Origin: Proteobacteria bacterium UBA6156 | Lineage (GTDB): Bacteria > Pseudomonadota > Alphaproteobacteria > UBA2136 > UBA6156 | NCBI GenBank assembly: GCA_002422365.1 | Contig: DIUO01000015.1 | Coordinates: 1 to 64,000, forward strand | DNA length: 64,000 nt | Direction of reading: 5' to 3' | Shown: positions 44,636-53,255 of the stretch, piece after piece | Position numbering within the stretch: the stretch's first letter is position 1 | Layout: every line of letters starts with the position of its first letter | The notes under the pieces: generated by a model | The model's input: only the letters and a program-made list of their open reading frames with translations | Told to the model about the DNA's origin: nothing | Database searches by the model: none | Program-made: the position numbers and the translations under genes

Positions 44636-46289
44636 GTTCTTCCAGGCTGCTTATGCCGTTTTTCATGTGCCGCAGGCCTTGGGCCAGCATGTCGTTCATG
44701 CCCGCAGCCTTGGCTTGCTCGCGCACCACTTCAATCCAGTCCGGGCGCAGGCGGTTGCTGCTCCAGACATTGCGGGAGATTTCGCGGCGCCACATTTCCA
44801 GCACTTCTTCCATGGCGATACGCCCGGAATAGCCACGGTAGTGGCAGAGCTCGCACCCGTTGCGGTTGGGGCGGCAGATGGTGTCTCCGCGCTTGAAGCC
44901 CAGGGGCCGCAGGGTGTTGAGGCTGTCGGCGAGTTGCTGATCGATTTCGTACGGCACCTTGCACTTGGGGCAAAGGCGCCGCAGCAGCCGCTGCGAGACG
45001 ATGCCGCGCACATTGCTGAAAATGAGTTCCGGCGGGACGCCGCGTTGCAGCAGGCGGTCGAGCGTCATGAAGGAATCGTTTGCGTGCATGGTGGTGATGA
45101 CCAGGTGACCGGTGTTCCCGGCATCGATAACGCGGCGGGTGTCTTCGGGGCTACGCACTTCTCCGATGAACATCACGTCGGGGTCGAGACCCAAAGCGGC
45201 ATAGAGGAAGGTTTCGAGATTCACGCCCGCAGCCAGGTCTTCTTCGGTCTGGATGACGTTATCCATCCGCTCTTCGATTTGCTTTTCGTAACTGATGACG
45301 TTCTGGCCGGGGCGCTGGCCACGGCGGATCATCAGCCGGCAGGCCGTTGATTTACCCGAACCCGTGGGCCCGGCAAAAATGATTACGCCTTCTTCAAACC
45401 GCATCAGGGTATCGATTTTATCAATCGTTTCGTCGGCATAGCCGAAGGTTTCCATATGCCCCTCGAACGGGCGCAGGAAACGCATGGCGATTTTGGCAGT
45501 GTTCTCCAGCGTGATGGGCTGGGTGGTGTAGCGGATATCGACCGATTGGCGGTTGGTGAGGTCAAAGGTCATCCGTCCGTAGAGCGGTTTTTTGAAGTTT
45601 TCGGCACTCACGCCCGCCATGTGCCGCAGGCGGCCGACAACGCGGTCGTAGACTTCCATGGGCAGGGCGACCAGCTCTTCCAGCTCGTTATCTATCCGCG
45701 CCATGACGGTAGGTTTGCGGTTGAGGATTTCGATGTGGAGGTCGGACGCGCCGTTTTTGTAGGCGGTGCGGATGATTTCATCCACCAGGTTCACAATCGC
45801 GTCGTCGTTGCCGACGTTGAGCTGGGCGTAGGCGTTTTCCACCAAAAACTTCAGGCTGTGGCCTTCGCGCTTACTCATCCGCTCGATGGCGGACTCGATA
45901 CTTTTGGCCGAAGCCCAGACGAACGAGTGGCTGTTTTTGCGGTTGCGGAGGAGAATTTCGGAATGCAGGCGCTTGTTAGGGAGGTCGGCGGCCGCCCAGG
46001 TGACGTTGTTACGGCCAAGTTCTATGGGGCATGCGGTGTAGAAGGTGAGGAAGGCGCGGTCGATGCCTTCTACCTGGTGGGGGGTGACTTTGGCCATTTC
46101 TTCGTCGTTCTTGACCGGGAAGTCGTACGCCACAGCCCGGTAGCGCGCTTGCTGGTTGGGCGTGAGCTTACCGGCCTTACCGAGGGCTTCGATCAGTGCG
46201 TCGGGGTCCTTCTGCACCGTGACGGGCAGGTTGTGGAGATCGGCCATTGAAATGACGTGATCGGCGATCATAAGGTCGACGATATCCAT
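44595..46289 (-). CDS. Type II/IV secretion ATPase (GspE/PilB family)
   Basis: A 564-residue hexameric ATPase that powers filament assembly. Walker A is GPTGSGKS (307-314). The Walker B / Asp box region is DVMFIGEVRSPEDT, followed by the His box TTMHANDSFMTLDRLL. Zinc-type cysteine pairs, CPKC (440-443) and CELC (479-482), are those of extension ATPases of the GspE/PilB type rather than retraction ATPases. The N-terminal domain is shorter than in PilB. It is the first gene of the operon and has no retraction partner in view. Confidence 0.92.
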   Translation of the reverse strand: MDIVDLMIADHVISMADLHNLPVTVQKDPDALIEALGKAGKLTPNQQARYRAVAYDFPVKNDEEMAKVTPHQVEGIDRAFLTFYTACPIELGRNNVTWAAADLPNKRLHSEILLRNRKNSHSFVWASAKSIESAIERMSKREGHSLKFLVENAYAQLNVGNDDAIVNLVDEIIRTAYKNGASDLHIEILNRKPTVMARIDNELEELVALPMEVYDRVVGRLRHMAGVSAENFKKPLYGRMTFDLTNRQSVDIRYTTQPITLENTAKIAMRFLRPFEGHMETFGYADETIDKIDTLMRFEEGVIIFAGPTGSGKSTACRLMIRRGQRPGQNVISYEKQIEERMDNVIQTEEDLAAGVNLETFLYAALGLDPDVMFIGEVRSPEDTRRVIDAGNTGHLVITTMHANDSFMTLDRLLQRGVPPELIFSNVRGIVSQRLLRRLCPKCKVPYEIDQQLADSLNTLRPLGFKRGDTICRPNRNGCELCHYRGYSGRIAMEEVLEMWRREISRNVWSSNRLRPDWIEVVREQAKAAGMNDMLAQGLRHMKNGISSLEELERYFSADLEALR

Positions 46290-46524
46290 TACAGCCCCCT
46301 TCCCGCTTCTGTGGAAGCCAAAAGACTATGCGCCGCGTACGCCCTTGCGGCGCACGGCAGTGGTGCAGGCCCGAAACAGATGTTCATTGGCCTTAAAGTA
46401 GCGGGTTTTGGCGGGTTTTGGGAGTGCTTGCGCGGCTTTTGCGGCATGGGGGTGTGCAAGTTTGCCACCGCATGCTGCGGGCACACCTAAGGCGAACCGA
46501 TGAGGGGGAAGAGGATGGGAAATA

Positions 46525-46600
46525 TGGTGGGCGATGACGGACTCGAACCGCCGACATCCTCCGTGTAAAGGAGGCGCTCTACCAACTGAGCTAATCGCCC
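46525..46600 (-). tRNA. tRNA-Val (TAC)
   Basis: Complete cloverleaf on the minus strand: acceptor GGGCGAT / ATCGCCC, D-arm, anticodon loop TTTACAC (TAC) on CCTCC / GGAGG, T-loop TTCGAGT, discriminator A and encoded CCA. Confidence 0.97.
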
Positions 46601-46650
46601 GGAAGACCGGATATCTGGAGGACCTGACTTTTCTTCGGTGGGGAAAAATC

Positions 46651-46743
46651 TGGCGGAAGCGACGGGACTTGAGCCCGCACCCCTCGGTGTGTTGCACCGA
46701 AGGTGCACTACTCCAAGCCCGCCGATACTCTAACCCTTCGGAG
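46651..46743 (-). pseudogene. Degenerate tRNA-Asp copy
   Basis: The 3' half of this stretch matches the tRNA-Asp next to it (GGGCTCAAGTCCCGTCGCTTCC then GCCA; and GGTTAGAGTATCGGC), but the anticodon stem-loop is replaced by about 30 bases (GTGCACCTTCGGTGCA hairpin) and the 5' acceptor and D-arm start are missing. It is a broken tandem duplicate rather than a functional tRNA. Confidence 0.7.
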
Positions 46744-46751
46744 GAAAAATC

Positions 46752-46828
46752 TGGCGGAAGCGACGGGACTCGAACCCGCGACCCTCGGCGTGACAAGCCG
46801 ATACTCTAACCAACTGAGCTACGCCTCC
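46752..46828 (-). tRNA. tRNA-Asp (GTC)
   Basis: Complete cloverleaf on the minus strand: acceptor GGAGGCG / CGCTTCC, D-arm with GTTGGTTAGAG, anticodon loop TTGTCAC (GTC) on TCGGC / GCCGA, T-loop TTCGAGT, discriminator G and encoded CCA. It precedes tRNA-Val after the HU gene, a common alphaproteobacterial order. Confidence 0.97.
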
Positions 46829-46900
46829 GCTGCCAGACGGGGGGGTTATAGGGGGCCGGGCGGGTGGCGTCAAGCCCTATGTGGGCACCAGAGGCTGAAT

Positions 46901-47323
46901 TTATGTGAGTAAGGTGTTGACGATTTCGGCAGCTTGCGCCCGCGTGGGCACAATAAACGGGGTTAGGCTGCGCGACATATTGAAACTGTGGGGATTGCCT
47001 TCTTCGGCAATGATAACAAAAGGCTTTTGCAGGGCGCTGGCCCAGCCCATTTCGATTACACTGCCCCGGCTGATGCTGGTGGCATTCAGGCAGTCGAGAA
47101 TCAGGACGTTCGCCGCCCGCACCATGAGGAGGTCTCGGGTGGTGAGCGTAGCCTCCAACGCCGCACCCAAGCTAGGACTGTAACCGCCCTGGTGGCGTGG
47201 TTTGAGCACTTTGATAGACGTATGGAGTAAGGCTTCAACTTCGTGCTGGCGCGCCTCGACTTGCTCCGGCGAAAACTGGGCAAAGGCGCCCCCAAGATAG
47301 ACGGTTTGATTCATTATCCGCAT
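46901..47323 (-). CDS. Nucleoside 2-deoxyribosyltransferase-like protein
   Basis: A 140-residue protein with the Rossmann-like pattern of nucleoside 2-deoxyribosyltransferases and related nucleotide-binding proteins: VYLGGAF at the start, TRDLLMVRAANVLILDCLN, and SRGSVIEMGWASALQKPFVI with the conserved Glu in the active-site helix. Whether it acts on nucleosides or is a YtoQ/DUF-type relative is not clear. A second start three codons in is possible. It begins immediately past the HU terminator. Confidence 0.7.
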   Translation of the reverse strand: MRIMNQTVYLGGAFAQFSPEQVEARQHEVEALLHTSIKVLKPRHQGGYSPSLGAALEATLTTRDLLMVRAANVLILDCLNATSISRGSVIEMGWASALQKPFVIIAEEGNPHSFNMSRSLTPFIVPTRAQAAEIVNTLLT

Positions 47324-47325
47324 TG

Positions 47326-47354
47326 TACAGAAAAAGGGCCGCTTGGCGGCCCTT
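47326..47354 (-). terminator. HU gene terminator
   Basis: AAGGGCCGC / GCGGCCCTT around a 3-base loop, followed on the minus strand by TTTTTC, 20 bases past the HU stop. Confidence 0.85.
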
Positions 47355-47373
47355 GTGCTTACGCAACCGGCAA

Positions 47374-47646
47374 CTAGTTGACGGCGTCGCGGAGGCTTTT
47401 ACCAGCGCGGAACTTAGGCTGGGTGCTGGCCGGGATTTTGATGCTTTGGCCAGTGCGCGGGTTGCGGCCAGTGGTGGCCTTGCGCTTGGTGGTGGCAAAG
47501 GTACCGAAACCGGTCAGACGGACTTCTTGGCCCTTCTTCAGGCTCTTGGTGATGATGTCGACAAAGCTGTCCAGCATGGAGGCAGCTTCGGTTTTGGTGC
47601 ACTTGGCGGAATCAGCGATTTTGCTGACGAGCTCTTGCTTGTTCAT
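47374..47646 (-). CDS. hupB: DNA-binding protein HU
   Basis: HU is a small histone-like dimer that bends and compacts DNA. The 90-residue length and text MNKQELVSKIADSAKCTKTE, VRLTGFGTFATTKRKATTGR and NPRTGQSIKIPASTQPKFRA are typical, with the DNA-binding beta-arm complete. A strong promoter and its own terminator make it monocistronic. It follows lon, as in most alphaproteobacteria. Confidence 0.97.
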   Translation of the reverse strand: MNKQELVSKIADSAKCTKTEAASMLDSFVDIITKSLKKGQEVRLTGFGTFATTKRKATTGRNPRTGQSIKIPASTQPKFRAGKSLRDAVN

Positions 47647-47739
47647 AGGGTGATCCTACTCTTTGGGTTACCATTGTTTGCATACCGAAGGGGAGCCTTC
47701 GGACCCCGCAGCCAGCTTGGCGTGCCACGTGATGGTCAA

Positions 47740-47768
47740 ATTAAAATGCTGGATTTCCGGGGTGTCAA
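47740..47768 (-). promoter_or_regulatory. HU promoter
   Basis: Perfect TTGACA (47763-47768), 17-base spacer and TTTAAT (47740-47745), about 95 bases ahead of the HU ATG. The rest of the 338-base lon-HU gap holds only the lon terminator; I see no gene in it. Confidence 0.65.
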
Positions 47769-47938
47769 GCGTTTGTTGATTTTTTTGAAACTGTTTTTTG
47801 AAGCTGAGCAAGGCTTTGGGTGGGGATAACCTGGGCTTGAAAGTCAGGTGTAAGGTGAGGTGTTTTTATTAACTTATTGATTTTATGCGCATGATTTAAG
47901 TGGTTCTTATCGTTTAATTTATAATACCTTACCCACCG

Positions 47939-47965
47939 AAACGCCCTGCCGAGGCAGGGCGTTTT
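47939..47965. terminator. lon terminator, bidirectional
   Basis: AAACGCCCTGCC / GGCAGGGCGTTT around a 2-base centre, 20 bases past the lon stop, with T on the plus side. Confidence 0.7.
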
Positions 47966-47985
47966 GAGCTCGTAAAAGTGATTAT

Positions 47986-50589
47986 TTAGCGAGCATAGGC
48001 CCCGCTGGAACGGTTACCCGGCGCCTTGCGGGCAGGTGTTTTGCTGCGGGTGGGCGCTTTAACCGGCACTTTTTTGGTGGGTTTGGCAGGCTTGGCAGGG
48101 GCTTTTTTGGCCGCCGACTTCACCACTTTGCCCTGCAACGCCGGTTTGGGTTTGGCCCCTTTGCCGCCCTTACCGCCGAAGGGATTGCGCACCAGCGCTT
48201 GTTTGAGCACTTCGTCGACGTTGTCGACCACGATGACCTTGATGCCTTTTTTGATGACTTCCGGCATGTCGGCCATATCCTTCTCGTTCTCGCGCGGGAT
48301 GAACACGGTGGTGATGCCGCTGCGGAGTGCAGCGAGCAGTTTCTCCTTTAGCCCGCCGATAGGCAGGGCGCGGCCACGGAGGGAGACTTCGCCGGTCATG
48401 GCGATGTCGTTCCGCACCGCGATGCCGGTGAGCACGCTGACCAGTGCGGTGACCATGGCCAGGCCTGCCGAGGGGCCGTCCTTCGGCGTGGCGCCGTCGG
48501 GCACGTGGATGTGGATGTCTTTCTTTTCGTAGAAGTTTTGCTGGATTTTGAGGTCTCCGGCACGGCGGCGCACGTAGGATGCGGCGGCCTGGATGCTCTC
48601 CTGCATCACTTCTCCTAATTTACCCGTGCTGAGCATTTTGCCTTTACCATCGAGCACTGTGGCTTCGATCGGCAGAATGTCGCCGCCGACTTCGGTCCAG
48701 GCGAGGCCGGTGACCACGCCGATTTGGTCTTCGGTATCCTTGACGCCATAGGCGTATTGGCGCACGCCGAGGTAGTCGGACAAGTTGGCGGGGGTGACGG
48801 AAATGGTGAAGACTTTTTCCTTCTGGGCCGTTTTGGAGGCTTTACCCTTGGCGCCTTTGGCGGTTTTGGCTTTGGCGCTGCGCACGTCTTTGGTTTGGTG
48901 CATCAGAATCTCCTTCACGGCCTTGCGGCACAGGGCGTCGATCATCCGCTTAAGGTTACGCACACCGGCTTCGCGTGTGTAGTAGCGCACTACGTCGCGC
49001 AGCACGTTCTCTTCCACTTTCAGTTCGCCGGGGCGCAAGCCGTTGTCTTCCATGGCCTTGGGCAGCAGGTGGCGCTTGGCGATTTCCAGCTTCTCTTCCT
49101 CGGTATAGCCGGACAAGCGAATGATTTCCATACGATCGCGCAGGGCGGGCGGGATGTTGAAGCTGTTGGAGGTGCAGATGAAAAGCACGTCGGACAGGTC
49201 GTAATCCACCTCTAAGTAATGGTCTTGGAAGGTATGGTTCTGGGCGGGGTCGAGCACTTCTAATAAGGCGCTGGAGGGATCGCCACGGAAGTCTTGGCCG
49301 AGTTTGTCGATTTCATCCAGCAAATACAGCGGGTTGGAGGTACCGGTTTTCTTGATATTCTGGATAATTTTACCCGGCAGCGCGCCAATATAGGTGCGGC
49401 GGTGGCCACGGATTTCGGCTTCGTCTCTCACGCCGCCCAGCGCCATGCGGACGTACTCGCGCCCGGTGGCTTTGGCAATGCTTTCGGCCAGGCTGGTTTT
49501 ACCCACACCCGGAGGGCCGACGAGGCAGAGAATGGGCCCCTTGAGCTTGTTGACGCGCTGTTGCACGGCCAGATATTCGACAATGCGTTCTTTGACTTTT
49601 TCCAGCCCGAAGTGGTCTTCGTTCAGCACCTTTTCGGCAAAGGCGAGGTCCTTTTTCAGTTTGGAAGACTTACCCCAGGGCAGACCCAGCAGAACATCGA
49701 GATAATTGCGCACCACGGTGGCTTCTGCCGACATCGGCGACATCATGCGCAGTTTTTTCAGTTCGGCTTCGGCTTTTTCCTTCGCTTCCTTGCTCAGCTT
49801 CAGGTCTTTGATCTTCTTCTCGTAGTCCGGGAAGTCGCCTTCTTCGCCTTCGCCCAGTTCCTTCTGGATCGCCTTCATTTGCTCGTTCAGGTAATATTCG
49901 CGCTGGCTTTTTTCCATCTGCTTTTTCACGCGGTTGCGGATTTTACGCTCGACGTGCAGCAGGCCGATTTCGCCTTCCATAAACTGGTAAAGCTTCTCCA
50001 GGCGGTCATCGACCAGGTCGAGCTCCAGCAGCTCTTGCTTCTGTTCGATTTTCAGGTTGAGGTGGCTGGCGATGGTGTCGGCAAGGCGGGCGGGTTCGTC
50101 TATTGCCGCAAGGCTTACAAGCACTTCCGGCGGAATCTTCTTATTCAGCTTCACGTATTCTTCAAACTCGGCCACCACGGTGCGCACCAGGGCTTCCAGC
50201 TCGGCTTCCTCCCCTTCCCGCTCCAGGAAGGTTTCGGCCTTGGCGGTGAACATGATGCCGGCGTCCTTCATGTCGGTCAGGCGGACGCGGGTTTGGCCTT
50301 CTACCAGCACTTTGACGGTGCCGTCGGGCAGCTTCAGCATTTGCAGCACGTTGCCCAGGCAGCCTACGCGGTAGACGTCGTCGACGGTCGGCTCGTCCAG
50401 TTCATCATCCCGCTGGGTGACCAGGATGATTTGCTTGCTGGCGTTCATGACTTCTTCCAGCGCTTTTACGCTTTTTTCGCGCCCCACAAACAGCGGGACT
50501 ATCATGTGCGGGAACACGACGATATTGCGCAGCGGCAGAACGGGCAGCACCGGCGCGGCCTCGGGCGATGGGGTGGTGACTCGTGACAT
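47986..50589 (-). CDS. lon: ATP-dependent protease Lon, with Lys/Ala-rich tail
   Basis: Lon degrades misfolded and regulatory proteins. The N-terminal substrate domain is followed by the AAA+ module (Walker A GPPGVGKT, residues 358-365; sensor and EIDK box present) and the Ser-Lys protease domain (PKDGPSAGLAM; LKEKLLAALRSGI). Two unusual additions are seen: a Lys/Ala insert between ATPase and protease domains (SAKAKTAKGAKGKASKTAQK) and a C-terminal tail of about 64 residues rich in Lys, Ala and Pro, like histone H1. Length 867 exceeds the typical 800. A CIRCE-like operator lies upstream. Confidence 0.96.
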   Translation of the reverse strand: MSRVTTPSPEAAPVLPVLPLRNIVVFPHMIVPLFVGREKSVKALEEVMNASKQIILVTQRDDELDEPTVDDVYRVGCLGNVLQMLKLPDGTVKVLVEGQTRVRLTDMKDAGIMFTAKAETFLEREGEEAELEALVRTVVAEFEEYVKLNKKIPPEVLVSLAAIDEPARLADTIASHLNLKIEQKQELLELDLVDDRLEKLYQFMEGEIGLLHVERKIRNRVKKQMEKSQREYYLNEQMKAIQKELGEGEEGDFPDYEKKIKDLKLSKEAKEKAEAELKKLRMMSPMSAEATVVRNYLDVLLGLPWGKSSKLKKDLAFAEKVLNEDHFGLEKVKERIVEYLAVQQRVNKLKGPILCLVGPPGVGKTSLAESIAKATGREYVRMALGGVRDEAEIRGHRRTYIGALPGKIIQNIKKTGTSNPLYLLDEIDKLGQDFRGDPSSALLEVLDPAQNHTFQDHYLEVDYDLSDVLFICTSNSFNIPPALRDRMEIIRLSGYTEEEKLEIAKRHLLPKAMEDNGLRPGELKVEENVLRDVVRYYTREAGVRNLKRMIDALCRKAVKEILMHQTKDVRSAKAKTAKGAKGKASKTAQKEKVFTISVTPANLSDYLGVRQYAYGVKDTEDQIGVVTGLAWTEVGGDILPIEATVLDGKGKMLSTGKLGEVMQESIQAAASYVRRRAGDLKIQQNFYEKKDIHIHVPDGATPKDGPSAGLAMVTALVSVLTGIAVRNDIAMTGEVSLRGRALPIGGLKEKLLAALRSGITTVFIPRENEKDMADMPEVIKKGIKVIVVDNVDEVLKQALVRNPFGGKGGKGAKPKPALQGKVVKSAAKKAPAKPAKPTKKVPVKAPTRSKTPARKAPGNRSSGAYAR

Positions 50590-50641
50590 TTGCGGCTCCC
50601 TGATTCTCTGGTTCTTATTGGCTGGTTCTTATTGGCGCACC

Positions 50642-50668
50642 TTAGCACTCTTTATTGGAGAGTGACAA
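50642..50668. promoter_or_regulatory. CIRCE-like (HrcA) operator upstream of lon
   Basis: TTAGCACTC, nine bases, GAGTGACAA: 16 of 18 arm positions match the CIRCE consensus TTAGCACTC-N9-GAGTGCTAA. It lies 53 bases ahead of the lon ATG. The rest of the 336-base clpX-lon gap holds only the hairpin at 50867; I see no gene. Confidence 0.7.
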
Positions 50669-50866
50669 GATGGTATTTCGAAAATCTGGAAGGAATGCGA
50701 TTCTCGAACGGCCTGCCTTGTTGGCTATCCTATAATGCCCATGGTGCGCAGCCCAAAATGTATATGCAAGCGTGTTGGCGCTTTTTGGGGCAAGTGTGGG
50801 TGCCCGGCTGCTTGCGGGGCAAGCAATCGACAAAGCGCTGCGCTTTTAGGGCAACAGAAACAGCTA

Positions 50867-50896
50867 ACCCCGGAGAGGTTACGACCTCTCCGGGGT
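50867..50896. terminator. Hairpin past clpX
   Basis: A perfect 13-bp stem ACCCCGGAGAGGT / ACCTCTCCGGGGT with a 4-base loop, 30 bases past the clpX stop. There is no T-run on the minus strand, so it may protect the mRNA end rather than terminate. Confidence 0.55.
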
Positions 50897-50925
50897 AATG
50901 TTCCGGGCCTTTGCTCAAGCTGCCG

Positions 50926-52275
50926 CTAGCTGGCTTTTTTGGCCTGCTTTTCGGTTTTTTCGGATTTGGCCGAGGCGCTGTCGGTATAGATTTTCAGCGG
51001 TTCGGCTTCTCCGCGCACGGTGTTGGCGTTGATGACCACTTCTTCCAGGCTCTTCTGGCTTGGCACGTCGAACATGGTGTCGAGCAGGATGTTTTCCATG
51101 ATCGCGCGCAAGCCACGGGCGCCGGTTTTGCGCTTGATGGCTTGCTTGGCGATTTCGGTCAGGGCCTCTTGCGCGAAGGTGAGGCGCACGTTTTCCATAT
51201 TAAAGAGCTGCTGGTATTGCTTGGTGAGGGCGTTCTTCGGCTCGGTGAGGATTTGCAGCAGGGCGGACTCGTCGAGGTCGTTCAGCATGGCCAGCACCGG
51301 CAGGCGGCCTACAAATTCGGGTATCAGGCCGAATTTGACGAGGTCTTCGGGTTCGGCCATCTGGAAGAGTTCGCCGACACCCCGGTTTTCTTCTCCGGCA
51401 ACCTCGGCATTGAAGCCGATGCTGCGCTTTTTGAGGCGTTGGCCGATGACTTTATCGAGCCCCGCAAACGCGCCGCCGCAGATGAAGAGGATGTTGGAGG
51501 TGTCGACTTGCAGGAACTCTTGCTGCGGGTGTTTGCGGCCGCCCTGAGGGGGCACGCTGGCCACGGTGCCTTCGATCAGCTTGAGCAGGGCTTGTTGCAC
51601 GCCTTCGCCGGAGACATCGCGCGTGATGCTGGGGTTGTCGCCTTTGCGGGAGATTTTGTCGATTTCGTCAATATACACAATCCCGCGTTGGGCACGCTCG
51701 ACGTTGTAGTCGGACGCTTGCAGCAATTTCAGAATGATGTTTTCGACGTCTTCTCCGACATAGCCAGCCTCGGTGAGGGTGGTGGCGTCGGACATGGTGA
51801 AGGGGACGTCGAGAATACGGGCAAGTGTTTGAGCTAAAAGTGTTTTACCCGTGCCGGTGGGGCCGATGAGCAGGATGTTGGACTTGGCGATTTCGACCGG
51901 GGAATTGTTGCCGGCGGCCGCGGCGGCTGTTACGTGCTCCAACCGCTTGTAGTGGTTGTAAACGGCGACAGAGAGGATGCGCTTGGCGCGGCTTTGGCCG
52001 ATGACGTAGTCGTCGAGGATGCCCATGATCTCGGACGGGGTTGGCAGCCCGTGAGCCCCCTGCCCGCCGCCTTGGGCCTTCAGTGCCTTGGCGGCTGTGG
52101 CGGGTTGGGCTTCTTCTTCGCGGATGATATCCATGCAGAGGCGTACGCATTCGTCGCAGATGAACACCGTGGGCCCGGCGATGAGTTTGCGAACCTCGTG
52201 CTGGCTTTTGCCGCAGAAGCTGCAGTAAAGGGTGCCGCCTGCGGTGGTGGAAGAGGAATCGGTTTTTTTGGCCAT
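50926..52275 (-). CDS. clpX: ClpXP unfoldase subunit ClpX
   Basis: ClpX unfolds substrates and feeds them into ClpP. From ATG 52275 it has the N-terminal zinc domain (CSFCGKSQ and [10 protein letters not shown]), Walker [16 protein letters not shown], pore loop GYVGEDVEN, Walker [17 protein letters not shown], and the C-terminal sensor region. The C-terminus carries a Lys/Ala/Glu-rich tail of about 20 residues. Length 449 is slightly long. The upstream 20 in-frame residues are not part of the family. clpP lies upstream in the same direction, but a hairpin separates them. Confidence 0.97.
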   Translation of the reverse strand: MAKKTDSSSTTAGGTLYCSFCGKSQHEVRKLIAGPTVFICDECVRLCMDIIREEEAQPATAAKALKAQGGGQGAHGLPTPSEIMGILDDYVIGQSRAKRILSVAVYNHYKRLEHVTAAAAAGNNSPVEIAKSNILLIGPTGTGKTLLAQTLARILDVPFTMSDATTLTEAGYVGEDVENIILKLLQASDYNVERAQRGIVYIDEIDKISRKGDNPSITRDVSGEGVQQALLKLIEGTVASVPPQGGRKHPQQEFLQVDTSNILFICGGAFAGLDKVIGQRLKKRSIGFNAEVAGEENRGVGELFQMAEPEDLVKFGLIPEFVGRLPVLAMLNDLDESALLQILTEPKNALTKQYQQLFNMENVRLTFAQEALTEIAKQAIKRKTGARGLRAIMENILLDTMFDVPSQKSLEEVVINANTVRGEAEPLKIYTDSASAKSEKTEKQAKKAS

Positions 52276-52389
52276 GGAAAACAGTTCGCTTTGTTGTGAA
52301 TGCCGCAGTTTTGGGCATGGGCGGAGGTGTGTCAAGCAAATTGGCGGCAGGCGCGCGGAACGGTGCGGATGGGGGTGTGGCTAATGGGT

Positions 52390-52429
52390 GTTTTCGTGTT
52401 TAGTGTTATTGTGTTTAGTGTTTGGTGGT
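52390..52429. repeat. Heptad-repeat tract between clpP and clpX
   Basis: Units TTTTCGTG, TTTAGTG, TTATTGTG, TTTAGTG, TTTGGTG lie in the clpX 5' region. Confidence 0.65.
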
Positions 52430-52444
52430 AAGTTTTAAGCGAAT

Positions 52445-52466
52445 AAGGCGGCCCTTAGGCCGCCTT
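52445..52466 (-). terminator. clpP terminator hairpin
   Basis: AAGGCGGCC / GGCCGCCTT, 9 bp around a 4-base loop, 19 bases past the clpP stop. Confidence 0.6.
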
Positions 52467-52484
52467 AGACGATGAACGGCGGCC

Positions 52485-53096
52485 TTAGGCGGCCTTTTTC
52501 TTTTTCGGTTCTTCCCGGTTGGTGAGGACGTGGTCGACCAGGCCGTATTTTTTGGCTTGTTCGGCGGTCATGAAGTTGTCGCGCTCGGTGTCCTTCGCGA
52601 TAGTTTCCATTTTCTGGCCGGTGTGGTCAGCGAGAATCTGGTTGATCATCTCGCGCGTGCGCTTGATTTCGTCGGCCTGGATGAGGATATCCGACGCTTG
52701 GCCTTGGGCACCGCCCAGGGGTTGGTGGATCATCACCCGGCTGTTGGCCAGCGCATAGCGCTTGCCGGGGGCGCCGCCCGCCAGCAACAGCGCGCCCATG
52801 CTGGCTGCCTGCCCCACCACAATGGTGGATACGGGGCACTTGATGTATTGCATGGTGTCGTAAATGGCCATACCTGCCGTTACCACGCCGCCAGGGCTGT
52901 TGATGTAGAAGTTGATTTCGGCCTCGGGGTTTTCAGCCTCGAGAAACAGCAACTGCGCGACGATGAGGTTGGCGACGTTGTCTTCTACCTGCCCGGTGAG
53001 GAAGAGGACGCGCTCCTTCAGCAGGCGGCTGTAGATATCGAAGGAGCGTTCGCCGCGGGCGGTTTGCTCGATCACCATGGGGACGAGGAAGGACAT
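52485..53096 (-). CDS. clpP: ClpXP protease subunit ClpP
   Basis: ClpP is the serine protease chamber of ClpXP. The catalytic serine is in [16 protein letters not shown], the histidine in [15 protein letters not shown], and the aspartate in [14 protein letters not shown]. The 203-residue length is standard. It lies between tig and clpX in the usual order, but with a plus-strand aldo/keto reductase gene inserted between it and tig. Confidence 0.97.
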   Translation of the reverse strand: MSFLVPMVIEQTARGERSFDIYSRLLKERVLFLTGQVEDNVANLIVAQLLFLEAENPEAEINFYINSPGGVVTAGMAIYDTMQYIKCPVSTIVVGQAASMGALLLAGGAPGKRYALANSRVMIHQPLGGAQGQASDILIQADEIKRTREMINQILADHTGQKMETIAKDTERDNFMTAEQAKKYGLVDHVLTNREEPKKKKAA

Positions 53097-53109
53097 GTGG
53101 GTTCCAGTG

Positions 53110-53138
53110 CTTAGTTTTTAGTGTTTGGTGTTGAGTAG
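53110..53138. repeat. Heptad-repeat tract upstream of clpP
   Basis: Units CTTAGTT, TTTAGTG, TTTGGTG, TTGAGTA precede the clpP start. Confidence 0.65.
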
Positions 53139-53255
53139 TTCGTTTTTTTGCTGGCTATATGGGGATGATACGGGCATGCGCGCTTGCCGCCAAGGGGTTT
53201 TTGGCGTTTTATGGCCTCCGCCGAATTATTACTTATAAGATGTAGGAGAGAAGTG

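Noticed and set aside
46487..46796. Open frames over the tRNA-Val / tRNA-Asp region on both strands
   Set aside because: They read through tRNA genes and a tRNA remnant; the encoded peptides are typical tRNA translations.
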